Position numbers and translations under genes: made by a program. A DNA stretch of 64,000 nt, from positions 37,032-101,031 of the IMG/VR virus record IMGVR_UViG_3300003323_001142. The stretch is one strand, 5' to 3'. This document shows positions 40,616 to 49,663 of this stretch, piece after piece. Origin of the DNA: a virus. The notes beneath the pieces were generated by a model, which was not told where the DNA came from, did not search any database, and worked only from the letters and a program-made list of their open reading frames with translations. Positions within the stretch are counted from its first letter, which is position 1; each line of letters starts with the position of its first letter.

Positions 40616-41548
40616 ATGCCCGCCTTCGACAGCCTCAAGCGCGCGTCGTTCGACGGCATCGAGTTCCCTGTGCGTCGGATGACCGTACACGGCTCGCTCC
40701 GCTTCCACGTGCACGAGTATCCGCACACGGCCGGCGGTCAGATCGAGACGCTCGGCCGCAAGCTGTACGAAATCAAGATGTCGGTCCCGATGCACGCCAC
40801 CTTCCCCGGCTATCCGGATTTGTGGCCGGTGGGGCTCAAGCGATTGCGGACGCTCTTCGAAAACGAGGAGACCGCAAAGCTCTATATCCCCACGATCGGC
40901 GAGATCTTGGCGGTGTGCACCGACTGGCCGGTGACGATGGATGCCAAAGCGCGGTCGGGCGAGGACGCTGAGTTCACGTTCCTCGAAGACCAAAGCTCGG
41001 TCTTCCTGGTCCAAGGCCTCATCAAAACGCAGGCGGCCAACATCGGCAACGCCAACGACCAGCTCACGGCCGTGATGGTTGACGTGCAGACCAATGATCC
41101 GGATACGTTCGCGGCCATCCAAGATGACCTGAGTGCCGCCGGTACGCCAACCGACATCTTCAGCGCCATCCAGGACGTGGCCAACAGCATCTTTGCTGTT
41201 CGCGACCAGATCGACGACTTCGGCCTTGCACTCGAGTCGAAGATCCTGAGCCTTGAATCGCTCATTGAGCAGGCCGACGCGGTTCTCAGCGATCCCACGC
41301 TCTTCCGGATCCACCGAGCGCTGATGGATCTGTGGGCATCCGCAGACCAGCTGCTCCAGGACCTCCACCAGAAGAACGGCGAGCTCCAGAGCTACCGCGT
41401 CCCGCGCACGATGGCGGTCAGCGACATCTCGATCGCGATCTACGGCGACAACAGCCACGGCGTGGAACTGCTCCAGCTCAACGACATCGACGACGCATTC
41501 GCCGTGAAGCCGGGGTCGGTTGTCCGCTACTACCCGGCCGCAGCCTGA
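40616..41548 (+). CDS. DNA circularisation-type protein (Mu gpN-like)
   Basis: A 310-residue protein. The N-terminal domain (ASFDGIEFPVRRMTVHGSLR, HEYPHTAGGQIETLGRKLYE, LWPVGLKRLRTLFEN) matches the DNA circulation/gpN family (phage baseplate-tail hub component). The rest is helical (IFSAIQDVANSIFAV) ending in a LysM-like VPRTMAVSDISIAIY strand and YYPAAA. In Mu gpN is required for tail and baseplate assembly; the circularisation name is historical. Confidence 0.8.
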   Translation: MPAFDSLKRASFDGIEFPVRRMTVHGSLRFHVHEYPHTAGGQIETLGRKLYEIKMSVPMHATFPGYPDLWPVGLKRLRTLFENEETAKLYIPTIGEILAVCTDWPVTMDAKARSGEDAEFTFLEDQSSVFLVQGLIKTQAANIGNANDQLTAVMVDVQTNDPDTFAAIQDDLSAAGTPTDIFSAIQDVANSIFAVRDQIDDFGLALESKILSLESLIEQADAVLSDPTLFRIHRALMDLWASADQLLQDLHQKNGELQSYRVPRTMAVSDISIAIYGDNSHGVELLQLNDIDDAFAVKPGSVVRYYPAAA

Positions 41549-41551
41549 TCG

Positions 41552-42718
41552 ATGCTATTCGAGCAGGGAGACCGCGTTCGACTTGTTGTCGACGGGCAGG
41601 AGATTGCTGTCGCCGAGTCGTACGAGGTCACCGCTTCGATCCTCACGCAGCCGGCCGCGTTCTCGATGCGGCTCGGCCACGGCGGAGTTGCTCGTCAGAT
41701 ACTGAAGCGGTTTCGCCCAAACCTTCCCTTCCAGCTCTACATCGGCGAGCACATCCAGCAATCGGGTCGGCTCGAGGACCCAGGTGCGGAGAGCTCGGTC
41801 GGCGCCACCGAGGTCACGCTCAAGGGGCGGGATCTCCTCGCGGTGCTTCATGACGACGAGTTCAATGCCGACACCGCGTTTCAGGATCAGACCTACGAGT
41901 CGCTCGTCCGCAAGCAGCTCGACGCGGTGGGGCTGAGCGAGCACAAGCTCGTTACGACGAACGACGCCAACCGCCGAATCCTCACCGGCGAGAAGCAGCC
42001 GAAGACCATCAAGGCTCCGGTCATCGTCAACAAGCCGCTGACCGACACCGGCGAGAAGGATCTGCCGCACCAGACGATCCAGGCACGGCTCGGCGAGAAG
42101 CGCTACCAGTTCCTGCGCCGCTATCTCGACATGGCGAGTCTATTTCTTTGGACTGCGGCCGACGCGTCGTTCGTGCTCTCCGCGCCAAACGGCAATCAGC
42201 CGCCCATGGCGCGGCTGTCGAAAGCGCGCGGCGAGACGAGAAACCTCGTCAACATTCTGCGCTCTTCCTACAGCAACGGGACGGCGCACCGGCATCAGCT
42301 CTACGAAGTCTATGGCCGCACCGGCGGGCGAAAGGGCGGCCGAGCGAAGATCAAAGGTGTCTTCGTCGATCAGGAGATGAAGGACTTCGGGTTCGTCAAA
42401 ACCCGAGCCATTCGGTCGAAGTCGGCTCGCACCGTCGAGCAAGCGGTCGCCATCGCGCGCCGCAAGTGCGCGGAGGAGCGCCGGCAAGACTGGCGGCTTT
42501 CGTACACCGTCGCGGGACACACGACGCCGAGCCTGCTCGGCGGCACCGCAGTGTGGGCGCCAGACACGGTCGTCGACGTGCAGGACGACGAGTTCGGTAT
42601 CTCGGGCCCGCACTACGTCGAGACGGTCACGTTTCGGCGCGGACCGGAGACGACGACCGAACTCCAATTGATGCGGATCGAGGACCTCGTCTTCGGTTCC
42701 GGGCAGGACGACGACTGA
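41552..42718 (+). CDS. Baseplate hub protein (Mu gpP-like)
   Basis: A 388-residue protein. DRVRLVVDGQEIAVAESYEV and SMRLGHGGVARQIL open a beta-rich domain; LKGRDLLAVLHDDEF and LGEKRYQFLRRYLDMASLFL then EVYGRTG lead to TYTVAGHTTPSLLGG and VVDVQDDEFGI. This order fits the gpP/gpD-type hub that forms the centre of the baseplate. It overlaps the next gene by one base. Confidence 0.82.
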   Translation: MLFEQGDRVRLVVDGQEIAVAESYEVTASILTQPAAFSMRLGHGGVARQILKRFRPNLPFQLYIGEHIQQSGRLEDPGAESSVGATEVTLKGRDLLAVLHDDEFNADTAFQDQTYESLVRKQLDAVGLSEHKLVTTNDANRRILTGEKQPKTIKAPVIVNKPLTDTGEKDLPHQTIQARLGEKRYQFLRRYLDMASLFLWTAADASFVLSAPNGNQPPMARLSKARGETRNLVNILRSSYSNGTAHRHQLYEVYGRTGGRKGGRAKIKGVFVDQEMKDFGFVKTRAIRSKSARTVEQAVAIARRKCAEERRQDWRLSYTVAGHTTPSLLGGTAVWAPDTVVDVQDDEFGISGPHYVETVTFRRGPETTTELQLMRIEDLVFGSGQDDD

Positions 42719-43566
42719 TGGGGTTCGATTCCGTTCTGCACTGGGACCTGTACGGCCTCGCGTTCTCCGAGATGGACCCGGATGGGTTCCTCATCGGGCA
42801 GCCGGACCACTATGGCGAGAAGGCTGGCGGCGGCCCGGGGGGCGAGATTCACCAGCCGTTCGGCTTCTGGAGCAACCCCCCCGATCCGGAAGTCGACCCG
42901 GACGGCAACATCGGCCGTCGATGCAACGTCTTCGTTGCGTGGGAAGGCGGACAACCGCACCTCATTGCTGGCTCGGACCCTCGGTTCATTCCGCTCTTGC
43001 CTAATCGGGTGAAGGGGGAGAGCGGGATCTACGGCTCGAAAGGTAACTTCGTCCGCTGTCAGGTTGACGGCGGGGTCACGATGTACACCACCGCGGACGG
43101 TACGCCGACCGGACAGGTCGTGTATCGGCGAGCGGCTCCGGACAACTTTGCCGACGTGGCCCCCTGGGGCCGCGAGACCTTCGACGCGAACGGCAAGCGA
43201 ATCGTCACGGCCTCCGGCGCGCGGTTCGTGATGGGCGGGATCGCTGGCCTGCCCGACCCCGTAAGCGTCATCGGCAGCTACATCAAGCTTTCGGCGGGGA
43301 CCGTACGACTTGAGGGGACCGTTATCACGATCGGTCCGGCCACGGGGATCTCGGACGCGATTGCGAAAGCGACGCCCGTCACCGCGGTCTTCTCAGCGCT
43401 CGGCAGTGTGGTCGCGATTCTGGCGAAGCCGGGGTCGCTCAACGCCCCGCCATCCGGTGGCGCCGTCGTGCTGTCCCCGGATCTCCTCGACGCTCTCAGC
43501 GCACTCGGCACCGCGATCACTTCGGCAATCTCCGCCACGCCTTCCAGCAGCGCCACGGTCGTCTGA
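42718..43566 (+). CDS. Baseplate spike/assembly protein (Mu gp45-like)
   Basis: A 282-residue protein (ATG 42718, TGATG overlap). The N-terminal half holds an OB-fold-like region with PLLPNRVKGESGIYGSKGNF and VTMYTTADGTP; the C-terminal half has beta repeats (SYIKLSAGTVRLEGTVITIG) like the triple beta-helix of spike proteins, and a Ser/Ala-rich end. Mu gp45 is the central membrane-piercing spike. No HxH iron-binding tip is obvious. Confidence 0.72.
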   Translation: MGFDSVLHWDLYGLAFSEMDPDGFLIGQPDHYGEKAGGGPGGEIHQPFGFWSNPPDPEVDPDGNIGRRCNVFVAWEGGQPHLIAGSDPRFIPLLPNRVKGESGIYGSKGNFVRCQVDGGVTMYTTADGTPTGQVVYRRAAPDNFADVAPWGRETFDANGKRIVTASGARFVMGGIAGLPDPVSVIGSYIKLSAGTVRLEGTVITIGPATGISDAIAKATPVTAVFSALGSVVAILAKPGSLNAPPSGGAVVLSPDLLDALSALGTAITSAISATPSSSATVV

Positions 43567-43847
43567 TGCCTTGCATCCCGATTCCTAAGACACCCCAGCC
43601 GCCGTTCCCGTTCCCGTACACGGTCCCGCCGTTGTCGTTCCCGCCAATCCCAACGGAGCCCGACCTGTGCTGCCAGCTCCCGGACTTCATTGCGATGATC
43701 GCGGAGCACGTTCCGCCGATCCCGCTTCCGCCTGGGACCATCAACCCGGCAACCGCGCAGGAGATCGCGGCAGCGATTCAGCTCGCGGTCGACACGATCG
43801 ATTCGTACTTGGACCAACTCCAGCCCGAATGCCCTAGGCAAGAGTGA
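43566..43847 (+). CDS. Pro-rich small baseplate-region protein
   Basis: A 93-residue protein with a Pro-rich start (IPIPKTPQPPFPFP), a CC pair and a helical C-terminus. Starts with ATG 43566, overlapping the previous stop by one base, and overlaps the next by four. It resembles no known baseplate protein; it might be a PAAR-like or adaptor accessory. Confidence 0.5.
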   Translation: MPCIPIPKTPQPPFPFPYTVPPLSFPPIPTEPDLCCQLPDFIAMIAEHVPPIPLPPGTINPATAQEIAAAIQLAVDTIDSYLDQLQPECPRQE

Positions 43848-44290
43848 CCCAAGCCATCTTCCCTCCCGCTGGCACCGGCCCGGGCGGCTTTTCGCCGATC
43901 GCGCCCGCCTCGCCCAAGCGCACCTCGATCCCGCCGCGCGCACTGCGGTACAACCCTCAGACTCGCGACTTCACCACGACCGAGGGGCTCTTCGACGCGG
44001 TGCATCCGGTCGACCAAGCGGTCGTCTTGGCGCTCACGATTGAGCAAGGGTCGATCAAGTCGGTCCCCACGCTCGGCATCCCGCTATCGACAATCCGACG
44101 CGCGGGCGGCCCCACGCTCGACACGCTAGTTCGGGATTGCGTGAACGCCGCGCTGAAAGACCTGCTCGACGCGAAGAAGGTCGAAGTGATCCGCCTCGAT
44201 ACGGACACCGTCATTCGCGGGCAAATCAAGATCGCCGTCACGTACCGAAATCTCGTCAGTCGCCGCATCGGCACCGTCCAAACCGGCTAA
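43844..44290 (+). CDS. Baseplate wedge protein (Mu gp46/gp25-like)
   Basis: A 148-residue protein (GTG 43844). After a Pro-rich leader, EGLFDAVHPVDQAVVLALTI and LGIPLSTIR then a strand with VTYRNLVSRRI correspond to gp25/gpW-like baseplate wedge proteins. Positioned between spike and gpJ-like genes, exactly as in Mu (gp46). Confidence 0.72.
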   Translation: MTQAIFPPAGTGPGGFSPIAPASPKRTSIPPRALRYNPQTRDFTTTEGLFDAVHPVDQAVVLALTIEQGSIKSVPTLGIPLSTIRRAGGPTLDTLVRDCVNAALKDLLDAKKVEVIRLDTDTVIRGQIKIAVTYRNLVSRRIGTVQTG

Positions 44291-44293
44291 CGC

Positions 44294-45778
44294 ATGCCCG
44301 CAACGCTCGACGATCTGCCCGGCGCGCTCGACGTTCCGACGCGCGACGCGGAGCGCGACCGGTGGCTGCAAGACTACCAGTTTCGCGATCCTGGTACCGA
44401 CACGTCGGCAGGGACCGAGCCGTACGTCCGCGGGAGCGTGTTTGCCGACATGGTGATGCCGCTCTACGCGAACAGCGTTACCAGCGCGAACGCGACCGAC
44501 CCAAGCAAGGTGTCGGGTCCGGAACTCGACGTGCGCGCCGGCGCCGTCATCGGGCCGAGGCTACCGCAGCGGCCCGGATCGGGTTCGGTCACCATTACCG
44601 CATCGGTCGGAGGCACGACGATCTTCGTCGGCGACGAGCTCACCGCCAACGGGCTGCGGTTCAAGTGCAACGCGACCGCGCTCTACAATGACGGCGACCA
44701 AGTGCCCGTCATCGGTATCGACGCGGGCCCGGCCACGAACCTCGCCCCCGGGACCATCCTCACCTGGTCGAATCCGAGACCCGGGTGTGGCCCGAACGCC
44801 ACCGTCTTCCAGAACGTCGACGGTACCGGCTTCACCGGTGGCCGCAACGAAGAGACCGACGAGGAGTACCGAAAGCGCTGGACCCACGCGCTCCAGTCGC
44901 CCGCGGCAAGCGGCAACGATGCCGAGATCCAGGCGCTCGCGGAAGCCACCTTCGGCGTTCCGGTCGAGAAAGCGTTCACCTACCCGGCGATCCTCGGCCC
45001 CGGTACGTCGGGGCTTGTGTTCACGATCCGTGTGGACGCCCCGGGGCAGAGTCGGATCCCGGACGGGACGCAGATTGCGCTCGTGGCCGGCAACGTCTCG
45101 AGCGCGATGCCGGCCGACGAGGCGATCATCGCCTGCTCGCTCGGCTCGGTTCCGATCGACGTAACGCTATCCATCACCTGGGACGACGGCGCTCCGGGCT
45201 GGCAAGACGCGACGACCTGGCCCCCGTACTACTCGGCCGGAGGGGCCATCAAGGTCACGGCCGCGACGAGTCCCACGAGCTTCACGGTGAACGGGACAAC
45301 CACGGTGCAGCCGCAGGTCGGACAGCACATCGCCGTCTACTCTCGGCCGACGGGGCTCTTTTTTCGGAAGACGATCCTGTCGTTCACCGGAACCGGCCCG
45401 TGGGTCATCACCTGCGACGCCACGAACAACGCGAGCGACCTTTCGTACACCCCAGTCGTTGGCCAGCGGGTATGCCCCTGGTCGGACTCGCTCCAGGACA
45501 TCGTTTCGCCGATGTTCAACTACTTCAAGACGCTTGGGCCCGGCGAGCAGCTCGCGGTGTTCTTCGATACGGGCACGCGCCAGCGCAGGCAGCCCCAGAG
45601 CCCCCATTCGTGGCCGAGCGTGATTAGCAACAAGGGGATCGCGACTGCCATCGAGATCAGCTCGATCTTTGACGCTGCGGTGCTTGAGCCCACGGTGCCG
45701 CTGGCGACGACGATCGGGAGCCAAGGCGTGATCAGCAACCTGATGGAAATGAACTTTCTGGCGGCGTTCCCGCAATAG
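44294..45778 (+). CDS. Baseplate J-like protein (Mu gp47-like)
   Basis: A 494-residue protein. SVFADMVMPLYANSVTSAN near the start, GSGSVTITASVGGTTIFVGD with FKCNATALYNDGDQVP, and the FTGGRNEETDEEYRKRW motif followed by GNDAEIQALAEATF are hallmarks of the Baseplate_J family (gpJ/gp47). The C-terminal third is longer than in Mu and beta-rich (SFTVNGTTTVQPQVGQHIAV). It forms the outer wedge of the baseplate. Confidence 0.85.
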   Translation: MPATLDDLPGALDVPTRDAERDRWLQDYQFRDPGTDTSAGTEPYVRGSVFADMVMPLYANSVTSANATDPSKVSGPELDVRAGAVIGPRLPQRPGSGSVTITASVGGTTIFVGDELTANGLRFKCNATALYNDGDQVPVIGIDAGPATNLAPGTILTWSNPRPGCGPNATVFQNVDGTGFTGGRNEETDEEYRKRWTHALQSPAASGNDAEIQALAEATFGVPVEKAFTYPAILGPGTSGLVFTIRVDAPGQSRIPDGTQIALVAGNVSSAMPADEAIIACSLGSVPIDVTLSITWDDGAPGWQDATTWPPYYSAGGAIKVTAATSPTSFTVNGTTTVQPQVGQHIAVYSRPTGLFFRKTILSFTGTGPWVITCDATNNASDLSYTPVVGQRVCPWSDSLQDIVSPMFNYFKTLGPGEQLAVFFDTGTRQRRQPQSPHSWPSVISNKGIATAIEISSIFDAAVLEPTVPLATTIGSQGVISNLMEMNFLAAFPQ

Positions 45779-45781
45779 CCA

Positions 45782-46273
45782 ATGCCGGTCCCTATCTACA
45801 ACACCTTCAACGGCGACCCCGGCAACTCCGTTGCCCCGCGCCGCCCGTCGCTGAATGACATGGGCGGCGCGACCAAGGTGAACGCCGTCAATCCGCCGGA
45901 CCCTGTGCGGATGCCGACTGCGCCCGAGGACAACCAAAAGCAGATGCAGGCGGTGTCCGTCGGCAAGGTTGTTCCGGTTTGCGTGGTCTCGGTCCACTTC
46001 TCGGGCGGCACGCCATCGGCGGCGCAATTCACCGCGGCGGGCGACAACATCACGATCCCGACGTTCACGGTGACCGACAACGGCGTGGGCGACACGACGA
46101 TCTCGTGGCCGGCCAACACGTTTCCGCCGCCGGTGGTCGACCACGACGCCGCGGTGACCGGGGCCACGGGTGGATTCGCCGCAGCGCAGACGCTCACCAA
46201 TTCGGTCCGCGTCCGCACCTTCGGCACTGGCGGCAGCGCGGCCGACCTCAGCTTCAACGTCCGGATCTACTGA
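45782..46273 (+). CDS. Hypothetical baseplate-region protein
   Basis: A 163-residue protein (ATG 45782) that is beta-rich in its second half (GDNITIPTFTVTDNGVGDTT). It lies between gp47- and gp48-like genes, a position with no Mu counterpart. It may be a fibre-attachment or decoration protein. Confidence 0.5.
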   Translation: MPVPIYNTFNGDPGNSVAPRRPSLNDMGGATKVNAVNPPDPVRMPTAPEDNQKQMQAVSVGKVVPVCVVSVHFSGGTPSAAQFTAAGDNITIPTFTVTDNGVGDTTISWPANTFPPPVVDHDAAVTGATGGFAAAQTLTNSVRVRTFGTGGSAADLSFNVRIY

Positions 46274-46274
46274 C

Positions 46275-47243
46275 GTGCCGCTCTACTCCGCCTTCACACC
46301 GTTTGGGCTCCTGGACTACTCATCCGACCCATCGCCCGCCGAAAACATCTACAACGCCGGCGCCAAGCTCCTCGGGGCCCCGGAGAACTTCTCCCTTGAG
46401 CCTGGCTCGCACGCCGAGGCGATGCTCTACGCCGATGCGATGGGCCTGGCCCGCGTCTTCCAGACCGATCGGAAGATGCGTAACCAGCTCGACCCGCTCA
46501 AGGCGACGGACATGCTGCCCGTGTACGAGGCAGCCTATGGCCTCATCCCAAAGCCGACGGACACGATCCCGCAGCGTCAAGCGGCCCTCGCCTCCGCCAT
46601 GCGAGCTCCGGAAGGGGCAACGGTCGCAGCGGTCACGGCGGCGCTTCAGGCGGCACTCGGAAGCGACTTCGTCTCGTACCGGCTCACGCCGGTCAGCGAG
46701 ATCGTGAACTTCCCCGCGAGCCCGGGCGACGCGAACAGCCCGAGCAAGTGGACCGACAAGGGCGTGAGCCCGCAAGTCGTCCGGTTGACCGGCGCGGTGG
46801 TATCGCTCGGGGTGCCGGTGGCGGTTCCCTACGAGACGATTGTGGATGCGGGAGAGCCGCGGATCTTGGTGGGGGAGCAGATTGTTGTGTCGGTCAATAA
46901 CATTGGACTGGCAGAGCGCGTCAACATCACAGCGATCGGCGCTGGGACGTTCACGGCCACGTTCACCAAGGTGCACGAGGTCGGGGACATCGCGACGACC
47001 GCCTACTTTCCGTTCTGGCGGACTACCAAGAAGCACTCGCTGGTCGTCCTCACCAGAGCGGCGACGCTGGATCCGGAGAAGCGCCGTACCGTCAACGAGA
47101 TCATGAAACGGATGGTCACCGGGTGGAGCACCTGGGCGATCTCGCCGAAGATCGACGGTACGCACGCGGGCGGATTCATCGTGGATGACGCCACGCGCGG
47201 CCGCGTCGACTTCAACAACATCGACACGTTCACCTACCCGTAA
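46275..47243 (+). CDS. Baseplate/tail-fibre connector (Mu gp48/DUF2313-like)
   Basis: A 322-residue protein from GTG 46275. The first 130 residues have the helical pattern with LDPLKATDMLPVYEAAYGLIP and ROQ-like turns typical of gpI/YmfQ-type proteins. The second half is beta-rich with WAISPKIDGTHAGGFIVDD at the end. By position it would link fibres to the wedge. Family assignment is tentative. Confidence 0.62.
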   Translation: MPLYSAFTPFGLLDYSSDPSPAENIYNAGAKLLGAPENFSLEPGSHAEAMLYADAMGLARVFQTDRKMRNQLDPLKATDMLPVYEAAYGLIPKPTDTIPQRQAALASAMRAPEGATVAAVTAALQAALGSDFVSYRLTPVSEIVNFPASPGDANSPSKWTDKGVSPQVVRLTGAVVSLGVPVAVPYETIVDAGEPRILVGEQIVVSVNNIGLAERVNITAIGAGTFTATFTKVHEVGDIATTAYFPFWRTTKKHSLVVLTRAATLDPEKRRTVNEIMKRMVTGWSTWAISPKIDGTHAGGFIVDDATRGRVDFNNIDTFTYP

Positions 47244-47253
47244 AGCATAGCAG

Positions 47254-48105
47254 ATGGCGCATAACGACTTCGTATTGGGTGGGTCCGGATCCGGAGCGTG
47301 GACAGGCACGCCAGTCGTCCACGCGATGATGGAGAAGTTCGATCAGCGCCAGTTCGAAGCCATCAACGGGGACCTCGGGGGCACGTGGGCCCCGTCGTCG
47401 ATCATCACGATCGGAGGGAGCGGCATCGCTCTCGCTGGCACGAACCATCAGGTCACAGGGACGCTTACCGTCAACAGTGGCGCGACGCTTCAGCTCGCAT
47501 CCGGCTCGCTTGTCAACAGCCCGGGCGCGTCGCTGACCGGGACGTACACCTTCGGGCAGAACGCTGGCCCCGGCACGAATGCGACGGTCACGGTGAATAC
47601 CGGCTCCTCGCTGGTGCTGCACTCGTCGGTGTCAGTCGACAATTCGACCTGGTCGATGGTGGGGACCATCGTCAACATGACGAACGGCGGCGAGTTCAAC
47701 ATCAACGGCACCGTTGGCGGCGCACAAATCAACGCGACAAGCTGCGCAGTCGGGTTCACAAATTCGACGATCACCTATACGAATACTCTGATCAAGGGCG
47801 GTCGAGCCGACTATCAAGACATTGCAGCCAATCCCACATGGGACGCGAACCGAACTTTTACTGTATCGGACGGTCGGATTATCGACGCGACCGCGATTAC
47901 CGCGCCACACACGTGGATTTTATCAACCACTGGAGCCCTGAAGGGGGACAGGATCACGTTCGTGAATCGAGGAAACACGAACATCGTGACTCTGCACGTG
48001 GGGGCAGCCACATATTCGGTCTACGTCAATGCAGGCAACAGTTACGAGGTTGAGTTCGTGTTCAGCGGCACGGCGTGGGTTCAGATCGGAGCGGCTGGCG
48101 GGTAA
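47254..48105 (+). CDS. Tail fibre protein
   Basis: A 283-residue protein (ATG 47254). After a start with VVHAMMEKFDQRQFEAING comes a run of Ser/Thr/Gly/Asn-rich beta segments (ALAGTNHQVTGTLTVNSGAT, SLVNSPGASLTGTY) like a solenoid or trimeric fibre, and a C-terminal strand with YEVEFVFSGTAWVQIGA, common at ends of fibre proteins. It follows the gp48-like gene directly. Confidence 0.65.
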   Translation: MAHNDFVLGGSGSGAWTGTPVVHAMMEKFDQRQFEAINGDLGGTWAPSSIITIGGSGIALAGTNHQVTGTLTVNSGATLQLASGSLVNSPGASLTGTYTFGQNAGPGTNATVTVNTGSSLVLHSSVSVDNSTWSMVGTIVNMTNGGEFNINGTVGGAQINATSCAVGFTNSTITYTNTLIKGGRADYQDIAANPTWDANRTFTVSDGRIIDATAITAPHTWILSTTGALKGDRITFVNRGNTNIVTLHVGAATYSVYVNAGNSYEVEFVFSGTAWVQIGAAGG

Positions 48106-48107
48106 GC

Positions 48108-48689
48108 TCAGAAGCTGAAGCCATCTGGCTTCTGGGCGTCGCACCCGAGCAAAAAGTTGACAGGGTCGATCGTGGTTGTTCGGGAGCACGTCGTGGTGTC
48201 AGCAATGACAACGCATTCGTCCGGAACCGAAATTGTGGCGGTAGCGGCGGCGTGACAATCGTAGAGCCACTTCGTGCCAGCGGAGCCGGAAACCTCGCAG
48301 CCCATCCCGTGACCCCACGAGCACGAGGCGCCAGATGGCTGGACACTGCCGGCATCGCCGCCAACGTTGCCGCCAGATGAAGAGCCCCCGACCGTGTTCC
48401 CGGCTGAGCCTGTGCCACCGCTTGACGAATTGGCAGATCCCGTAGCCCCGGCAACGCCAGTAGTCCCCGTCGATCCAGTCCCGCCGCCGCAATCGCACAT
48501 TCCCCAGACCCCGGACGAGCTGCATACCTGAGCTCCCGGCGTGGCCGTCCCTGGGCAGGCGCATGCTTCGGTCTTCCCCTCTGTGCATGTTGGCGAGACG
48601 CCGGGGTTCACGTCCCCATTGCCGTCTGACCCAGAACACCCCGCCAAAGCTAGAGCAAGTACCGCCGAAAGTTTCGTCCACGTTGCCAT
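48108..48689 (-). CDS. Cys-rich lipoprotein of myxobacterial type (cargo gene)
   Basis: A 193-residue protein on the minus strand, tail-to-tail with the fibre gene (2 bases apart). The signal peptide ends with the lipobox LALAGC at about residue 18. Then follows a Cys module (CTEGKTEACACPGTATPGAQ, VCSSSGVWGMCDCGG) and a long Gly/Ser/Thr linker, as in many Polyangia lipoproteins, and a C-terminal domain with three further Cys. It is likely cargo that changes the host surface, or a captured host gene. Confidence 0.75.
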   Translation of the reverse strand: MATWTKLSAVLALALAGCSGSDGNGDVNPGVSPTCTEGKTEACACPGTATPGAQVCSSSGVWGMCDCGGGTGSTGTTGVAGATGSANSSSGGTGSAGNTVGGSSSGGNVGGDAGSVQPSGASCSWGHGMGCEVSGSAGTKWLYDCHAAATATISVPDECVVIADTTTCSRTTTIDPVNFLLGCDAQKPDGFSF

Positions 48690-48792
48690 CTATCCACGGT
48701 AACGTAGCGCCACGGCACTGCAAGGGGTCGCGGGTGTTCAGTAGCAGTCCCAACAGACCGCGCTGTAGCCTGATCGGTTGGAGGGACCAGCA

Positions 48793-49332
48793 ATGTGGTT
48801 CGTTTCAGCCGGTGGACAGCCAATAGGGCCGCTTGATGATCACGGCGTGATAGAGGCGATTCGCGGCGGCCTGCGGGCAACGCGGGTCACTCCTGCCGAC
48901 CGCGCCGCTTGGGTACCGATCAACCAGCATCCGGTTTTCGGCTCGATTAGGCCGTCGGCGCCCGATCAGCCCGAGGCGGTTGCCACAGTGGCGCTGGCCG
49001 TGCCGCTCCTCACGGCGCTCGCGTTCTGGTTCATCCCGATCGGAGGGATCGGAGTCTCGTTCATCAGCGCGGTGCTCGTCTCCGCCTGTCTGGTCGGAGC
49101 CGACGCTGCCGTGCTTGGCGCTGGCAGCCCCGACGAAAAAGGCAACGCCCGCACGGGCCCAGTCGCGTGGCTGTTATTCGCCGTGCTCCTGTGGCTCATT
49201 GCCCTGCCGATATGGATGTTCAATCGCGCCAGCTACGATGCGAAGGGGCGCGGCATCGAGGCGGTTCTCGTCGTGATCCTCTTTATGGGGAGCTGGGTCG
49301 CCGTGGTCGCTCACCTGGCCGGATTGCTATAG
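48793..49332 (+). CDS. GYF_2-domain multi-pass membrane protein (cargo gene)
   Basis: A 179-residue protein; ATG 48793 follows TTGGAGGG. Residues 2-50 match the GYF_2 domain (WFVSAGGQPIGPLDDHGVIE, then WVPINQHPVF). Four hydrophobic segments follow (about 67-82, 85-105, 120-140, 155-178). Such GYF_2-plus-membrane proteins are common in deltaproteobacteria and rare in phages. It diverges from the lipoprotein gene and may form a cargo unit with it; possible superinfection exclusion is an inference. Confidence 0.68.
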   Translation: MWFVSAGGQPIGPLDDHGVIEAIRGGLRATRVTPADRAAWVPINQHPVFGSIRPSAPDQPEAVATVALAVPLLTALAFWFIPIGGIGVSFISAVLVSACLVGADAAVLGAGSPDEKGNARTGPVAWLLFAVLLWLIALPIWMFNRASYDAKGRGIEAVLVVILFMGSWVAVVAHLAGLL

Positions 49333-49361
49333 CGGAGAGCAGCGCGCGGGCGGAGAAGGCA

Positions 49362-49577
49362 TCACTTCCCCAGATCCGGACGCTCCTTCACGGCTTTTTC
49401 GAGGATGACGCGGACCAAGTCTGAGCGACTCATCTTCGGCCAGGCGCGCTTCTCGTTCTCTTCGGCCAGCCACGCATCGAGCTGGCGAAGAAGCCCGACG
49501 GGCATCCGCACATTCATCGGAGCGTGCTCGGGCTCGGGCGCTGGCTTCCTGCTCATGGGCTGGGGTGTGTGAAGCAT
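49362..49577 (-). CDS. Ribbon-helix-helix repressor-like protein
   Basis: A 71-residue minus-strand protein (start at 49577; 49556 and an upstream ATG at 49628 are alternatives). APMNVRMPVGLLRQLDAWL and SRSDLVRVILEKAVKERP form the strand, helix and helix of an RHH protein of the Arc/Mnt/CopG type. It is divergent from the antirepressor operon. A 6-bp inverted repeat covers its own start region, suggesting self-regulation. Confidence 0.68.
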   Translation of the reverse strand: MLHTPQPMSRKPAPEPEHAPMNVRMPVGLLRQLDAWLAEENEKRAWPKMSRSDLVRVILEKAVKERPDLGK

Positions 49578-49650
49578 ATCACACCGCTGTAACCACGAAA
49601 GGTACCTCTGCAACCGGGCGCTTGACACAAGCGACTACCGGTGTAAAACG
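49564..49650. promoter_or_regulatory. Divergent control region with operator-like repeats and a TTGACA promoter
   Basis: GGTGTG (49564-49569) pairs with CACACC (49580-49585) across the RHH start. The related sequences CCGCTGTAACCACG (49584) and CCGGTGTAAAACGG (49638) are direct repeats. TTGACA (49622-49627) with TAAAAC 16 bases later (49644-49649) forms a sigma-70-like promoter pointing right, towards 49721. The second repeat overlaps the -10 element, so a repressor bound there would block the promoter. Confidence 0.55.
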
Positions 49651-49663
49651 GGAGTAAACATAG

